Virus record (IMG/VR): IMGVR_UViG_3300045974_000760
Span: 62,001-126,000 of that record
Source: a virus
Reading direction: 5' to 3' (one strand)
DNA: 64,000 nt
A model generated the notes under the pieces. The model ran no database searches. It was not told the origin of the DNA and was given only the letters and a program-made list of their open reading frames with translations. Both the position numbers and the translations under genes were made by a program. This document shows, piece after piece, positions 16,909 to 23,527 of the stretch (its first letter is position 1; each line of letters opens with the position of its first letter).

Positions 16909-16939
16909 GGGGATAAGAAACGCGAACCCCACACTACAC
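16909..16939 (+). promoter_or_regulatory. Bipartite GGGGATAAG / CTACAC promoter element
   Basis: GGGGATAAG at 16909-16917 and CTACAC at 16934-16939, 16 bases apart, between the terminator and ATG 16952. If the second box acts as a -10, the leader would be only a few bases, so this transcript may be nearly leaderless. Confidence 0.6.
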
Positions 16940-16951
16940 GCGAGGCACAAC

Positions 16952-17746
16952 ATGATTGTTACCGTCACACGCAAGCAGCTGGTTGATGTCGAGGCATGCG
17001 AAGCCTCGATGGACTTCTTCGACAGCATTGCGTTTACGTCAGGTCGGGGCCCCGACTTCAACTACGTCATCGTCGACACGCGCGACACATTGCTCATGGT
17101 GTGGTTCTACTCCTACTACCACGAGTGGGCTCAGTTCGCGGTTCGGCATGGGCTACTGCCCTACTTCGGCCTACGCAATCAGGTCGTGACCAAGCTCGAG
17201 ACTCAGTACCTGCGTGCAGAGCGAGCGGTAATCAGCGAGTCAGTCCTTGTGGACTGGAACGTTATTGACACCAACTTTGAGGGCGCGATGTTCGATCGCG
17301 TCGACATCAAAGACAGTGAGCTGAGCGGGATGCACATGCCAGGCATGGATATCCGCTTCTCGAACCTACGCCGTGTGATGTGGGGCTACGTGAACTTGTC
17401 CGACGGGTGCGTGTACCAATCCAACTTCTACAAAGTGAACATGCATCACGCGCGGTTTAGCGACACCCTCTTCTGGGGGTGCAGGTTCGACAATGTCGAC
17501 TTGTCGAGCGCGCATGGAGGCAAGGTCCGCTTCCGCAACTGCGCGTTCAAAGATACGAAGCTCGCCAACATCGACCTGCGCACGGCAACGTTCGAGGAAT
17601 GTGTCTTCTACGGGGAGGAGATGGACCTCTCCCTCACCATGGTCAATCCCGCCACCTTCCCGTATGTCAAAGGCTGGACGGTCAGCCCCGAGGGAGTGAT
17701 GCTGCGGGAGCCTGCACCACCTCCCGGTACAACTGCCGATGTCTGA
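16952..17746 (+). CDS. Pentapeptide-repeat protein
   Basis: 264 residues. N-terminal domain with RKQLVDVEACEASMDFFDSI, the same ACxxGLxxF-style opening as the paralogue at 18167. Residues about 100-230 are pentapeptide repeats of A(N/D)LxF type: VNLSDGCVYQSNFYKVNMHH, then ARFSDTLFWGCRFDNVDLSS. The repeats would fold as a right-handed quadrilateral beta helix. Phage and plasmid members can mimic DNA (Qnr/MfpA, gyrase protection), but most have no known partner. No secretion signal. The stop overlaps the 2H phosphoesterase gene by 8 bases. Confidence 0.8.
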   Translation: MIVTVTRKQLVDVEACEASMDFFDSIAFTSGRGPDFNYVIVDTRDTLLMVWFYSYYHEWAQFAVRHGLLPYFGLRNQVVTKLETQYLRAERAVISESVLVDWNVIDTNFEGAMFDRVDIKDSELSGMHMPGMDIRFSNLRRVMWGYVNLSDGCVYQSNFYKVNMHHARFSDTLFWGCRFDNVDLSSAHGGKVRFRNCAFKDTKLANIDLRTATFEECVFYGEEMDLSLTMVNPATFPYVKGWTVSPEGVMLREPAPPPGTTADV

Positions 17747-18170
17747 TAACTACGTGAGCATGTGGGGCACGCTCAACTGGCGTACCCCCTTCAGCAACCC
17801 CAAGGTGCATGTCGTAGTAGACGTGGACCCCGAGCTCGCTGCATACGCGCGCACGTTCATCCCACCGTCAGAGCGTATCAACGTCCCTCGCTACCCCGCC
17901 CACATCACGGCAATGCGCGGGGAGGGGACACACAAGCACCACAGACGGTTGCTCGAGAAGGTACGGGGCATGGTCATCCCATTCGAGTGCGGGAAGATGT
18001 CGGAGCTCAGGCACGACAACGTGTACTGGTGGCTGCCCGTCTACTCGCCCGCGCTTCTGATGTTGCGCAAGCTGCTCGACTTGCCCGAATACACCGAGCT
18101 CACGAAACCACCTGATGGTGCGGAGATGTTTCACATCACCGTCGGCAACACGAAAGGTTGGGCACCATGA
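17739..18170 (+). CDS. 2H phosphoesterase-family protein
   Basis: 143 residues. Two HxT motifs, H55-I-T57 in RYPAHITAMRG and H132-I-T134 in MFHITVGN, spaced as in the 2H (LigT / cyclic phosphodiesterase) superfamily. Both histidines and threonines are intact, so it should be catalytic. Family members hydrolyse 2',3'-cyclic or 2'-5' linked nucleotides; phage Acb1 uses this fold to destroy CBASS second messengers, and others act in RNA repair. Sandwiched, with overlaps on both sides, between two pentapeptide-repeat genes. The anti-defence role is inferred from fold and context only. Confidence 0.7.
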   Translation: MSDNYVSMWGTLNWRTPFSNPKVHVVVDVDPELAAYARTFIPPSERINVPRYPAHITAMRGEGTHKHHRRLLEKVRGMVIPFECGKMSELRHDNVYWWLPVYSPALLMLRKLLDLPEYTELTKPPDGAEMFHITVGNTKGWAP

Positions 18171-18949
18171 CGCACACCATCACTCTCACCACTACCGAGC
18201 TGCGGGATGCACGTGCTTGTCCCGCCGGTCTTCGCGCATTCCAAAAGCTCATCGGCAAGGGTAAGCGCTCCATCTCTTTCAATCCCGCTGACCCGCTCAT
18301 CGCCCTCTGGTCGCGCTGCGTCTATGGCCAGTACGTTCACTGGCTCGAGCGCGATAAGCACATGCCGCCTCTAGCCCTCCGCAGTACCCTCATCCAGAAC
18401 GCGGAGCTCCGCGACCTCACCGCGGTCGGCAGCCAATGGTCGCTCGTCAACATTCGTAAATCCAACATCTTCCACGCCACCTTCAACGCGGCGCTCTTCG
18501 ACACCTCCTCCATCAGTCACTCAGACCTATTTGGGTCGCGCTTCAACAACGCGACTTTTCTGAGCTGCAATCTCTTCAATCTGACGCTCACTCAAACGTA
18601 CTTTGGGCACACGCGCTTCAGCCAATGCAGCTTCAGCGATTTGTCGACCAGGCTCGCCTCCTTTCACGGCGCGGTCTTCACAGATTGCACCTTCACAGAT
18701 TGCGACCTCAGTGATGGCAACTTCAAGTACGCCATCTTTCGCGGCTGTCGCTTCGATCGGTGCAAGTTCTCAGGTGCGCATCTAGGCAAAGCCATCCTCT
18801 CCGATGGCTTCTACTCCAACACAGATCTGGGTGGGGCACTCCGCTTCAAAGAAGACCCTCCCCTCCCCGGGTACCGCACCAAGAAGTACAAGCCCGTCCC
18901 GGATTACGTTGTGCTGGAGTCGAGGTACAAGAAGCCGACGAGGGAGTGA
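18167..18949 (+). CDS. Pentapeptide-repeat protein (paralogue)
   Basis: 260 residues from ATG 18167 (ATGA overlap). Same layout as the gene at 16952: an N-terminal ELRDARACPAGLRAFQKLIG domain, then repeats over about residues 80-220 (ATFNAALFDTSSISHSDLFG, then TFTDCDLSDGNFKYAIFRGC). A basic C-terminal tail (RTKKYKPVPDY) follows. Cytoplasmic beta-helix protein; partner unknown. Ends at a terminator. Confidence 0.8.
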   Translation: MTHTITLTTTELRDARACPAGLRAFQKLIGKGKRSISFNPADPLIALWSRCVYGQYVHWLERDKHMPPLALRSTLIQNAELRDLTAVGSQWSLVNIRKSNIFHATFNAALFDTSSISHSDLFGSRFNNATFLSCNLFNLTLTQTYFGHTRFSQCSFSDLSTRLASFHGAVFTDCTFTDCDLSDGNFKYAIFRGCRFDRCKFSGAHLGKAILSDGFYSNTDLGGALRFKEDPPLPGYRTKKYKPVPDYVVLESRYKKPTRE

Positions 18950-18951
18950 TG

Positions 18952-18985
18952 TAGAAGGCGGGCCCATCAAAGGCCCTTTCTTCTA
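18952..18985 (+). terminator. Stem-loop terminator
   Basis: TAGAAGGCGGGCC and GGCCCTTTCTTCTA form an imperfect stem around CATCAAA, T-rich on the 3' side. Same TTCTAGC ending as the terminators at 16.88 and 54.18 kb. Confidence 0.65.
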
Positions 18986-19008
18986 GCCCTGAATCTACAT
19001 CCTCTTCT

Positions 19009-19040
19009 CGGCATAAGAAGGTTGACCCCCAACCCTACGC
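19009..19040 (+). promoter_or_regulatory. Bipartite GGCATAAG / CTACGC promoter element
   Basis: CGGCATAAG at 19009-19017 (variant first box) followed after 17 bases by CTACGC at 19035-19040. ATG 19053 follows with a short leader containing CGGAGA. Confidence 0.55.
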
Positions 19041-19052
19041 ACGGAGACTCAC

Positions 19053-19517
19053 ATGCCCAACGAAATCATCCACCTCGTCGGTTACGAACAGAAGCGCCCC
19101 TACGCCCTCAGCGACAATGGCTTCACCGTCACCGGGCCTACACAGACAACGCTATACCTGCTCTGCAAACAACACCGCCTCACCGTGCAAGTGACCGCGG
19201 ACATGTCCAGCGAGGACGTGATTGCGTTCTTGCGCGAGTCAGTACCTCTCGATGAGGTGCACACCACCGTCCTCGAGCGCCTCACTGTTGCTGCGCGTTA
19301 CATCGATGAGAAGCTGCGCAAGACCGTGAACTGGTACAGCGGCTACGACATCGATGCCCGCCTCGAGGCACTCACCTTTCGCGCGGCCCTGACCGAGCCC
19401 CCATTCAACGAGAAGAGGCGGGAAGCCCTCGCCGACCTCATCGACACCATTCAAACGGGCAGGTCATACGTCGCCCCGTACATCATCGAGAACACGATGT
19501 CGGTGAGGTCGGGCTGA
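19053..19517 (+). CDS. Hypothetical protein
   Basis: 154 residues; mixed alpha/beta N-terminal half (NEIIHLVGYEQKRPYALSDN, then TVTGPTQTTLYLLCKQHRLT) and a charged helical C-terminal half. No domain recognised. One-base overlap with the next ATG (TGATG). Confidence 0.6.
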   Translation: MPNEIIHLVGYEQKRPYALSDNGFTVTGPTQTTLYLLCKQHRLTVQVTADMSSEDVIAFLRESVPLDEVHTTVLERLTVAARYIDEKLRKTVNWYSGYDIDARLEALTFRAALTEPPFNEKRREALADLIDTIQTGRSYVAPYIIENTMSVRSG

Positions 19518-19906
19518 TGCCTACGCACAAGGACGTGTACCTCGGCGACGGCTACATGCTGCACACGTACGAGGACGGCAACGCTCGCATTCGCAGGGAG
19601 TCCGAGCACCTCATGGGCGGCACCCGCTTCAATCAGGTCCAGCTACAGAAGCTGGTCGACGGGCTCATTGAGTCGGGCGTTGTTGTGGCCCCCGCAGACA
19701 AGCTCGCGCAGTTCCTCGAGCGATGCGACGGGCGCATCAAGAGTGTGCGCCGCCACCTCCCCGAGGATGAGGAGGCGGGCATCTACGTTGTGATGCACGA
19801 GACTACCTTCTGCACCAAGACCGCAAGCAGGGTGCAGGAGTACGCCGAAGAGGTGTTCGGGGTTGATGTGAGAGTGTGGATTGAGAAGGAAGTACGAAGT
19901 GAGTGA
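19517..19906 (+). CDS. Hypothetical protein, member of a local paralogue family
   Basis: 129 residues. The core ARIRRESEHLMGG, then QLQKLVDGLIESGVVVAPAD resembles the cores of the genes at 22935 (VVAELVDRGLVQLPVMPTQK) and 24987 (IFEEALKRGLVLMPLTKQQR): a small beta part, a helix, then (R/S)G(L/V)V..P. Function unknown; the repeated use suggests a lineage-specific family. Confidence 0.6.
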   Translation: MPTHKDVYLGDGYMLHTYEDGNARIRRESEHLMGGTRFNQVQLQKLVDGLIESGVVVAPADKLAQFLERCDGRIKSVRRHLPEDEEAGIYVVMHETTFCTKTASRVQEYAEEVFGVDVRVWIEKEVRSE

Positions 19907-20111
19907 GCTGAGGCGCGTCGTGGTGTTCAATCTCACTCTCCCCTCAACGCCGGGGAAGGTGAGTGCCTCAGTCTTTCGGTGTGAGTGCAAGAAGGGGGTG
20001 ATGTTCGATGTCACCTCCAAGCTCGCTGAAGCAATGGGCGTCCTGCATCACGAGTGCGACATCTGTCACATGCGCGTTGTAACCAAACTACGTAGGGGAG
20101 AAGAGAAATGA
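19899..20111 (+). CDS. Small zinc-ribbon-like protein
   Basis: 70 residues from GTG 19899, which has GAGAAGGAAG upstream; an upstream TTG in frame is less likely. Cys pairs FRCECKK and HECDICH about 28 residues apart suggest zinc binding. The body is beta-rich (SELRRVVVFNLTLPSTPGKV). Four-base overlap with the next ATG. Confidence 0.6.
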   Translation: MSELRRVVVFNLTLPSTPGKVSASVFRCECKKGVMFDVTSKLAEAMGVLHHECDICHMRVVTKLRRGEEK

Positions 20112-20866
20112 TTGGACCTGGAACATACGCGGTGATTCGAACCATCGGTGCGGGTGTACACGTGGGCGAGATTGTGGATTGGGACGTCAGCAACTCCACC
20201 GTCGTGTACCTGAAGAACTGCCGGCGCGTACACAAGTGGAGCAGCGCCGCTTCCCCGCACATCCACACGCTCAACGAAATGGCAGTGCGCGGGTTGAACA
20301 AGAGCGACAGCCGGGTGACTGCCCCCATCCCGAACTACACCCTTCTGACCGCAACTCAAATCCTGCCGATGTCCAACCTGGCCATCAGCTCGTTCGAGGA
20401 GGTGGGCTGGGAAGGGGACATGTACAAGCTGCCCTTCGAGGCTCAACCCAAGGCCCCGCCCGAGGGCATAGTCGCCCATGAAGGTGTCACCTGCCTCATA
20501 CGCACCTACGGTGCGGGCGTCTCCCTCGGTGAGGTGGATGCCTGGGACCCCCGCTACCCTGGCGTTGTGCACCTCCGCAACGCACGGCAGGTGTGGCAGT
20601 GGGACAACGCCGTGGCCGGGCCTGATGGACAGGTGTACGTCATCCACAGCATCTCTGAGGCAGCTGCTGTGGGCCCAGGCACAAGCGGCCGGGTCAGCGA
20701 GTACGTCGAGGAGGAGACGATAACGTCAGCCCTCGAAATCATCCCCATCTCTGCCTACGCGCTGCAGCAGTACGCCGCGCAAGGCTGGGAAGCCCCCTAC
20801 AACGGTCGCCTTCCAGTGGGCGAAGAGCCGCCACAGAGGCTACATGCTGACGATGAGTACGCTTAG
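20108..20866 (+). CDS. Tandem-duplicated DUF6948-like protein
   Basis: 252 residues containing two copies of the same domain: residues about 4-100 (YAVIRTIGAGVHVGEIVDWD, then VVYLKNCRRVHKWSSAASPH) and about 125-235 (CLIRTYGAGVSLGEVDAWDP, then VVHLRNARQVWQWDNAVAGP). Each ends in an IIPIS-type strand. The consensus (RT.GAGV..GE.....VV.LKNAR..W.W) is that of DUF6948, usually a single-domain phage protein of about 100-130 residues. Function unknown. The internal duplication is unusual. Confidence 0.7.
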   Translation: MIGPGTYAVIRTIGAGVHVGEIVDWDVSNSTVVYLKNCRRVHKWSSAASPHIHTLNEMAVRGLNKSDSRVTAPIPNYTLLTATQILPMSNLAISSFEEVGWEGDMYKLPFEAQPKAPPEGIVAHEGVTCLIRTYGAGVSLGEVDAWDPRYPGVVHLRNARQVWQWDNAVAGPDGQVYVIHSISEAAAVGPGTSGRVSEYVEEETITSALEIIPISAYALQQYAAQGWEAPYNGRLPVGEEPPQRLHADDEYA

Positions 20867-21200
20867 CCACATCAGGTTGATGCTGTTCGGTCCGTACGAC
20901 ACTACGTTCAGCCCGCACCTTCCCTGTGAGATTCGGGGATGTGCGGGCAGTCGTTGTGAGCTCATGTCCGAAGACATGTTCTACGGTGACGGTGAGGACA
21001 TACACTTCGGCACGCGCAGCTACGACAACGAGCTCGAAGCGCCGGAGTACATACCCGACGGGCCCATTGGCTCCTTCGAGATGGCAGGGCCTCGCGCAAG
21101 GCGCGCGGTCTTGGGCGTCTATGCGTTACATCTGGCTCATACTCGGGCCCGGGCCCCGGCACGAGCTCCACACCGAAGAGACGCGCTTCTGCTTCGATGA
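20844..21200 (+). CDS. Tandem small-protein array, member 1
   Basis: 118 residues from ATG 20844 (AGAGGC upstream; ATG 20853 also possible). Residues 4-80 (HIRLMLFGPYDTTFSPHLPC, then FGTRSYDNELEAPEYIPDG) belong to the array of small Tyr/Asp/Glu-rich proteins. The last 40 residues (RARRAVLGVYALHLAHTRAR) overlap member 2 in another frame and look out of frame, so the end may be disrupted. Confidence 0.5.
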   Translation: MLTMSTLSHIRLMLFGPYDTTFSPHLPCEIRGCAGSRCELMSEDMFYGDGEDIHFGTRSYDNELEAPEYIPDGPIGSFEMAGPRARRAVLGVYALHLAHTRARAPARAPHRRDALLLR

Positions 21201-21294
21201 CTGGAAGGCCGACGCAGAAGAGTACCCAGAACCTCCCTGTAGTGAAACGAAGGCCAGCGGCTGCCTGGCAGTGGAGTATCGAGAATGGAGGTGA
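21121..21294 (+). CDS. Tandem small-protein array, member 2
   Basis: 57 residues from ATG 21121. MRYIWLILGPGPRHELHTEE, then DAEEYPEPPCSETKASGCLA and EYREW. It carries the array signature DAEEY ... GCL.xEY, also found at 22072 and 22468. Ends five bases before the next ATG. Confidence 0.55.
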   Translation: MRYIWLILGPGPRHELHTEETRFCFDDWKADAEEYPEPPCSETKASGCLAVEYREWR

Positions 21295-21298
21295 GCAG

Positions 21299-21508
21299 AT
21301 GATGACCTGGCTACGGTTGTTTCGAATGACACCGATGACGGAGAACTGCAGGTACAAGTCCGGCGTTGGTGCGCACCAGCGTCAGCACATGCCGTGGGAG
21401 GCGCAGATGTGGCCCGGTCTTGCGGACGGGGGCAGCATCTTCGAGAGCAGGGGCGAGGGCATACATCCGATGGCTGACTCTCGCGGTCTATTCACGGCTC
21501 CAGAATGA
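21299..21508 (+). CDS. Tandem small-protein array, member 3
   Basis: 69 residues from ATG 21299 with GGAGGTGAGCAG directly upstream. A Trp/Met-rich start (MMTWLRLFRMTPMTENCRYK) and a Gly/Met-rich body. Shares the short hydrophobic first strand of the array but not the DAEEY signature. Function unknown. Confidence 0.5.
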   Translation: MMTWLRLFRMTPMTENCRYKSGVGAHQRQHMPWEAQMWPGLADGGSIFESRGEGIHPMADSRGLFTAPE

Positions 21509-21705
21509 TGCAGATCTTGAAATGGCACTACTACATAGTCGGTGAACCTGGGGACTCGATCGCGGGGCAAGGTGACTATCGTTTCGCAGCGGGGATTGCA
21601 ACACCTGCTGCGCCGCGTTTTTCCGACGAGTACGACGAGCACCACGGGGGTGGAACAAATGAGCTGTGGAGGAGGCCAGAACGTGATGACACTACAACGG
21701 ATTGA
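21505..21705 (+). CDS. Tandem small-protein array, member 4
   Basis: 66 residues, ATG overlapping the previous stop. MMQILKWHYYIVGEPGDSIA, then FSDEYDEHHGGGTNELW. A first hydrophobic strand followed by an acidic DEY patch is similar in style to members 2, 7 and 9. Confidence 0.5.
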   Translation: MMQILKWHYYIVGEPGDSIAGQGDYRFAAGIATPAAPRFSDEYDEHHGGGTNELWRRPERDDTTTD

Positions 21706-21892
21706 TTTCACCGTCGGCATGCACTTCGTACATGCCGGGCGGGACGAGCTCGGCATCTACGGCAATGGCCAGTACATGCACTACCCGTACGCCGTAGATG
21801 CCGTCAGCATCGGTGATGGTTGGTGCGGTACGGACGAAGTAGTTTGCCACGGCGAAGGCGCCTCCTACAGGAATATTGCGCATGATACCTAG
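21686..21892 (+). CDS. Tandem small-protein array, member 5
   Basis: 68 residues from ATG 21686 (GTG 21683 also possible; GGAGGAGG upstream). Tyr/Gly/His-rich: MTLQRIDFTVGMHFVHAGRD, then GQYMHYPYAVDAVSIGDG. No known family. Confidence 0.5.
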   Translation: MTLQRIDFTVGMHFVHAGRDELGIYGNGQYMHYPYAVDAVSIGDGWCGTDEVVCHGEGASYRNIAHDT

Positions 21893-22085
21893 CAATGCCC
21901 TGCTCATCGTGCGGTCCCGCTACACACTGTTTGCTGAGCCGTGCCCTGGCCTAATGGCCTCCGACGCGGCCTGGTGCGCCTCACTGACCAACACACAGGA
22001 CGCACGACGTACCTGGCATTGTTACCTCATTCGATACCGAGAGTGCATCGGTGAAGCGGAAGGATGGGAAGATGATTGCGGTTAG
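21882..22085 (+). CDS. Tandem small-protein array, member 6
   Basis: 67 residues from ATG 21882 (ACAGGAATATTGCGC upstream). Opening strand IPSNALLIVRSRYTLFAEPC, a Cys/Trp-rich middle and an acidic end (IGEAEGWEDDCG). Overlaps both neighbours slightly. Confidence 0.5.
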   Translation: MIPSNALLIVRSRYTLFAEPCPGLMASDAAWCASLTNTQDARRTWHCYLIRYRECIGEAEGWEDDCG

Positions 22086-22680
22086 AATGTCCCACTACGC
22101 GTACTGGGGTACTTCCAGTCAACCGTATCGACACTACGCTGAGTCGCAATGTGAGTACCTTTGCGAGCGTCCGTGGAAAGGTGACGCGGAGGAGTACGTG
22201 TACGATGAAGAGGAAGCGCTGAGCGGTTGTCTGTACGAGGAGTACACGTACAGCCACCGCTCGGCAGAAGGGCGGTGTTTACGTGTGGCTACGAGCTCTG
22301 CCCTTCGTGCCCTACATGCACTTCTACGAGTACACGCCCATTGCCTCCCACGAATACAACCTCGTAACGGAGTGGAACGTGTTGCTCGTAGAAGAGCTCG
22401 ATACAACGAACCCAACATACCGAGGTTACTGCGCGGACGAGATACTAGACACACACAGGGGCATCTAATGATTGTGCTTCGAATGTCTCACTACACGTAC
22501 GAAGGCACGCACGCGCAGGATGAATGTGCGGACTGGTATAGCGAGGCGTATCCGCCACATTACCTCTGGGCGGTAGATGCGGAGGAGTATGCCTACGTGG
22601 CCCCCCTCCCTGGTGAGCCAGGAGGCGGTGTGCTCGACCACGAGTACACCTACAGTAGTCGCGAGATTGAGAATCGATGA
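22072..22680 (+). CDS. Tandem small-protein array, member 7, reading through to member 9
   Basis: ATG 22072 (AAGGATGGGAAG upstream) begins MIAVRMSHYAYWGTSSQPYR and carries the signature DAEEYVYDEEEALSGCLYEE at about residues 38-57. No stop follows; the frame runs as an Arg/His-rich stretch over member 8 and joins member 9 (ATG 22468) in frame. Either member 7 lost its stop, or a roughly 200-residue fusion is made. I favour a small protein ending near 22280, with an indel or mutation at its end. Confidence 0.45.
   Translation: MIAVRMSHYAYWGTSSQPYRHYAESQCEYLCERPWKGDAEEYVYDEEEALSGCLYEEYTYSHRSAEGRCLRVATSSALRALHALLRVHAHCLPRIQPRNGVERVARRRARYNEPNIPRLLRGRDTRHTQGHLMIVLRMSHYTYEGTHAQDECADWYSEAYPPHYLWAVDAEEYAYVAPLPGEPGGGVLDHEYTYSSREIENR
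22283..22468 (+). CDS. Tandem small-protein array, member 8
   Basis: 61 residues from GTG 22283, in a different frame from members 7 and 9. VWLRALPFVPYMHFYEYTPI, then ASHEYNLVTEWNVLLVEELD is Tyr/Glu-rich like the other members, and its TAA overlaps the ATG of member 9 (TAATG). Confidence 0.5.
   Translation: MWLRALPFVPYMHFYEYTPIASHEYNLVTEWNVLLVEELDTTNPTYRGYCADEILDTHRGI
22468..22680 (+). CDS. Tandem small-protein array, member 9
   Basis: 70 residues from ATG 22468. MIVLRMSHYTYEGTHAQDEC is clearly homologous to the start of member 7 (MIAVRMSHYAYWGT). DAEEYAYVAP and GVLDHEYTYSSRE match the array signature. TGA overlaps the next ATG. Confidence 0.6.
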   Translation: MIVLRMSHYTYEGTHAQDECADWYSEAYPPHYLWAVDAEEYAYVAPLPGEPGGGVLDHEYTYSSREIENR

Positions 22681-22883
22681 ACAACAACGCCTATCTCGTG
22701 TGGGTACAACAGCAGCGGTGCGTCTTGTTCAGTACGCAGAGCCCGCTCGCTGACACGTACAGCCTGTGGCGCGATGATGATGCCCGTGCCTGTCTGCAGG
22801 CCCGTATCTCGCGGGATTACGAGGATTACACCAATCCTCAGCTCGTACTGAACGACTACAGCGCGGGTGTACGAAAAGAGTAA
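22677..22883 (+). CDS. Small protein at the end of the array
   Basis: 68 residues, ATGA overlap. NNNAYLVWVQQQRCVLFSTQ, then DTYSLWRDDDARACLQARIS and DYEDYTNPQ. Similar length and composition to the array but without the DAEEY signature. Last gene before the promoter element at 22887. Confidence 0.5.
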   Translation: MNNNAYLVWVQQQRCVLFSTQSPLADTYSLWRDDDARACLQARISRDYEDYTNPQLVLNDYSAGVRKE

Positions 22884-22886
22884 ATC

Positions 22887-22918
22887 GGGGATAAGAAGTA
22901 CGCAGGCGGTTACTACAC
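22887..22918 (+). promoter_or_regulatory. Bipartite GGGGATAAG / CTACAC promoter element
   Basis: GGGGATAAG at 22887-22895, CTACAC at 22913-22918 after 17 bases, then ACAGGAGGAAGAACAG directly before ATG 22935. One of the best matches to the consensus. Confidence 0.6.
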
Positions 22919-22934
22919 ACAGGAGGAAGAACAG

Positions 22935-23348
22935 ATGGCTGATGCATCAACGGGGAAGTTTGAAGTGGGCGCGCTGAGCGCGTCGTACCGGCAAGAGGGT
23001 TCACTCACCTACGTCACGCTGCACCGCGCGGGCAACTCTAGTATCGGCCCCGCTGTCTTGGGGGCTACCGCAGAAGACCTGGCAAAAGTAGTCGCAGAGC
23101 TCGTTGATCGAGGGCTCGTGCAGCTGCCCGTAATGCCGACACAGAAGCGTGAGGCGCTCAAGAAGAAGATCGCCGAGCTGGGCATAGATGCGACCGTGAG
23201 CGACCCGGCTGATTACAAGGCACACGATTGGTGCACCGCTGAGGTGCTGGCGGTCGTAGTGGTTGCCTCCCTCACACTCGACCAGATGCGGCTACTGCTA
23301 GTCACGTGTAGAGAGACATTCAAGGATAACGAGGTAGTTATCCGATGA
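22935..23348 (+). CDS. Hypothetical protein, paralogue-family member
   Basis: 137 residues, strong Shine-Dalgarno. Core SLTYVTLHRAGNSSIGPAVL, then AEDLAKVVAELVDRGLVQLP and TQKREALKKKIAELG is shared in layout with the genes at 24987 and 19517. The C-terminal part is hydrophobic and helical (AEVLAVVVVASLTLDQMRLL). Function unknown. Confidence 0.6.
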   Translation: MADASTGKFEVGALSASYRQEGSLTYVTLHRAGNSSIGPAVLGATAEDLAKVVAELVDRGLVQLPVMPTQKREALKKKIAELGIDATVSDPADYKAHDWCTAEVLAVVVVASLTLDQMRLLLVTCRETFKDNEVVIR

Positions 23349-23527
23349 GCGTCATCGTCATCATCGACCTCGAGGGTGATGAGGCGGCGAAGCTGTTGAA
23401 GTCCGCCATCATCATGCGGGACGCTGACCTCAAGCGCATCAAGCGCCTGGTGAAGAAGCTCGGCTTCCTCGATGAGTTCAAGAAGCTGGGTATTGACGTC
23501 TACCCAATCAAGGCAAAGAAGACATGA
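23345..23527 (+). CDS. Small basic protein
   Basis: 60 residues, ATGA overlap. Opens with a hydrophobic strand (SVIVIIDLEGDEAAKLLKSA) followed by a Lys-rich helix (KRIKRLVKKLGFLDEFKKLG). No family recognised. Confidence 0.55.
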   Translation: MSVIVIIDLEGDEAAKLLKSAIIMRDADLKRIKRLVKKLGFLDEFKKLGIDVYPIKAKKT

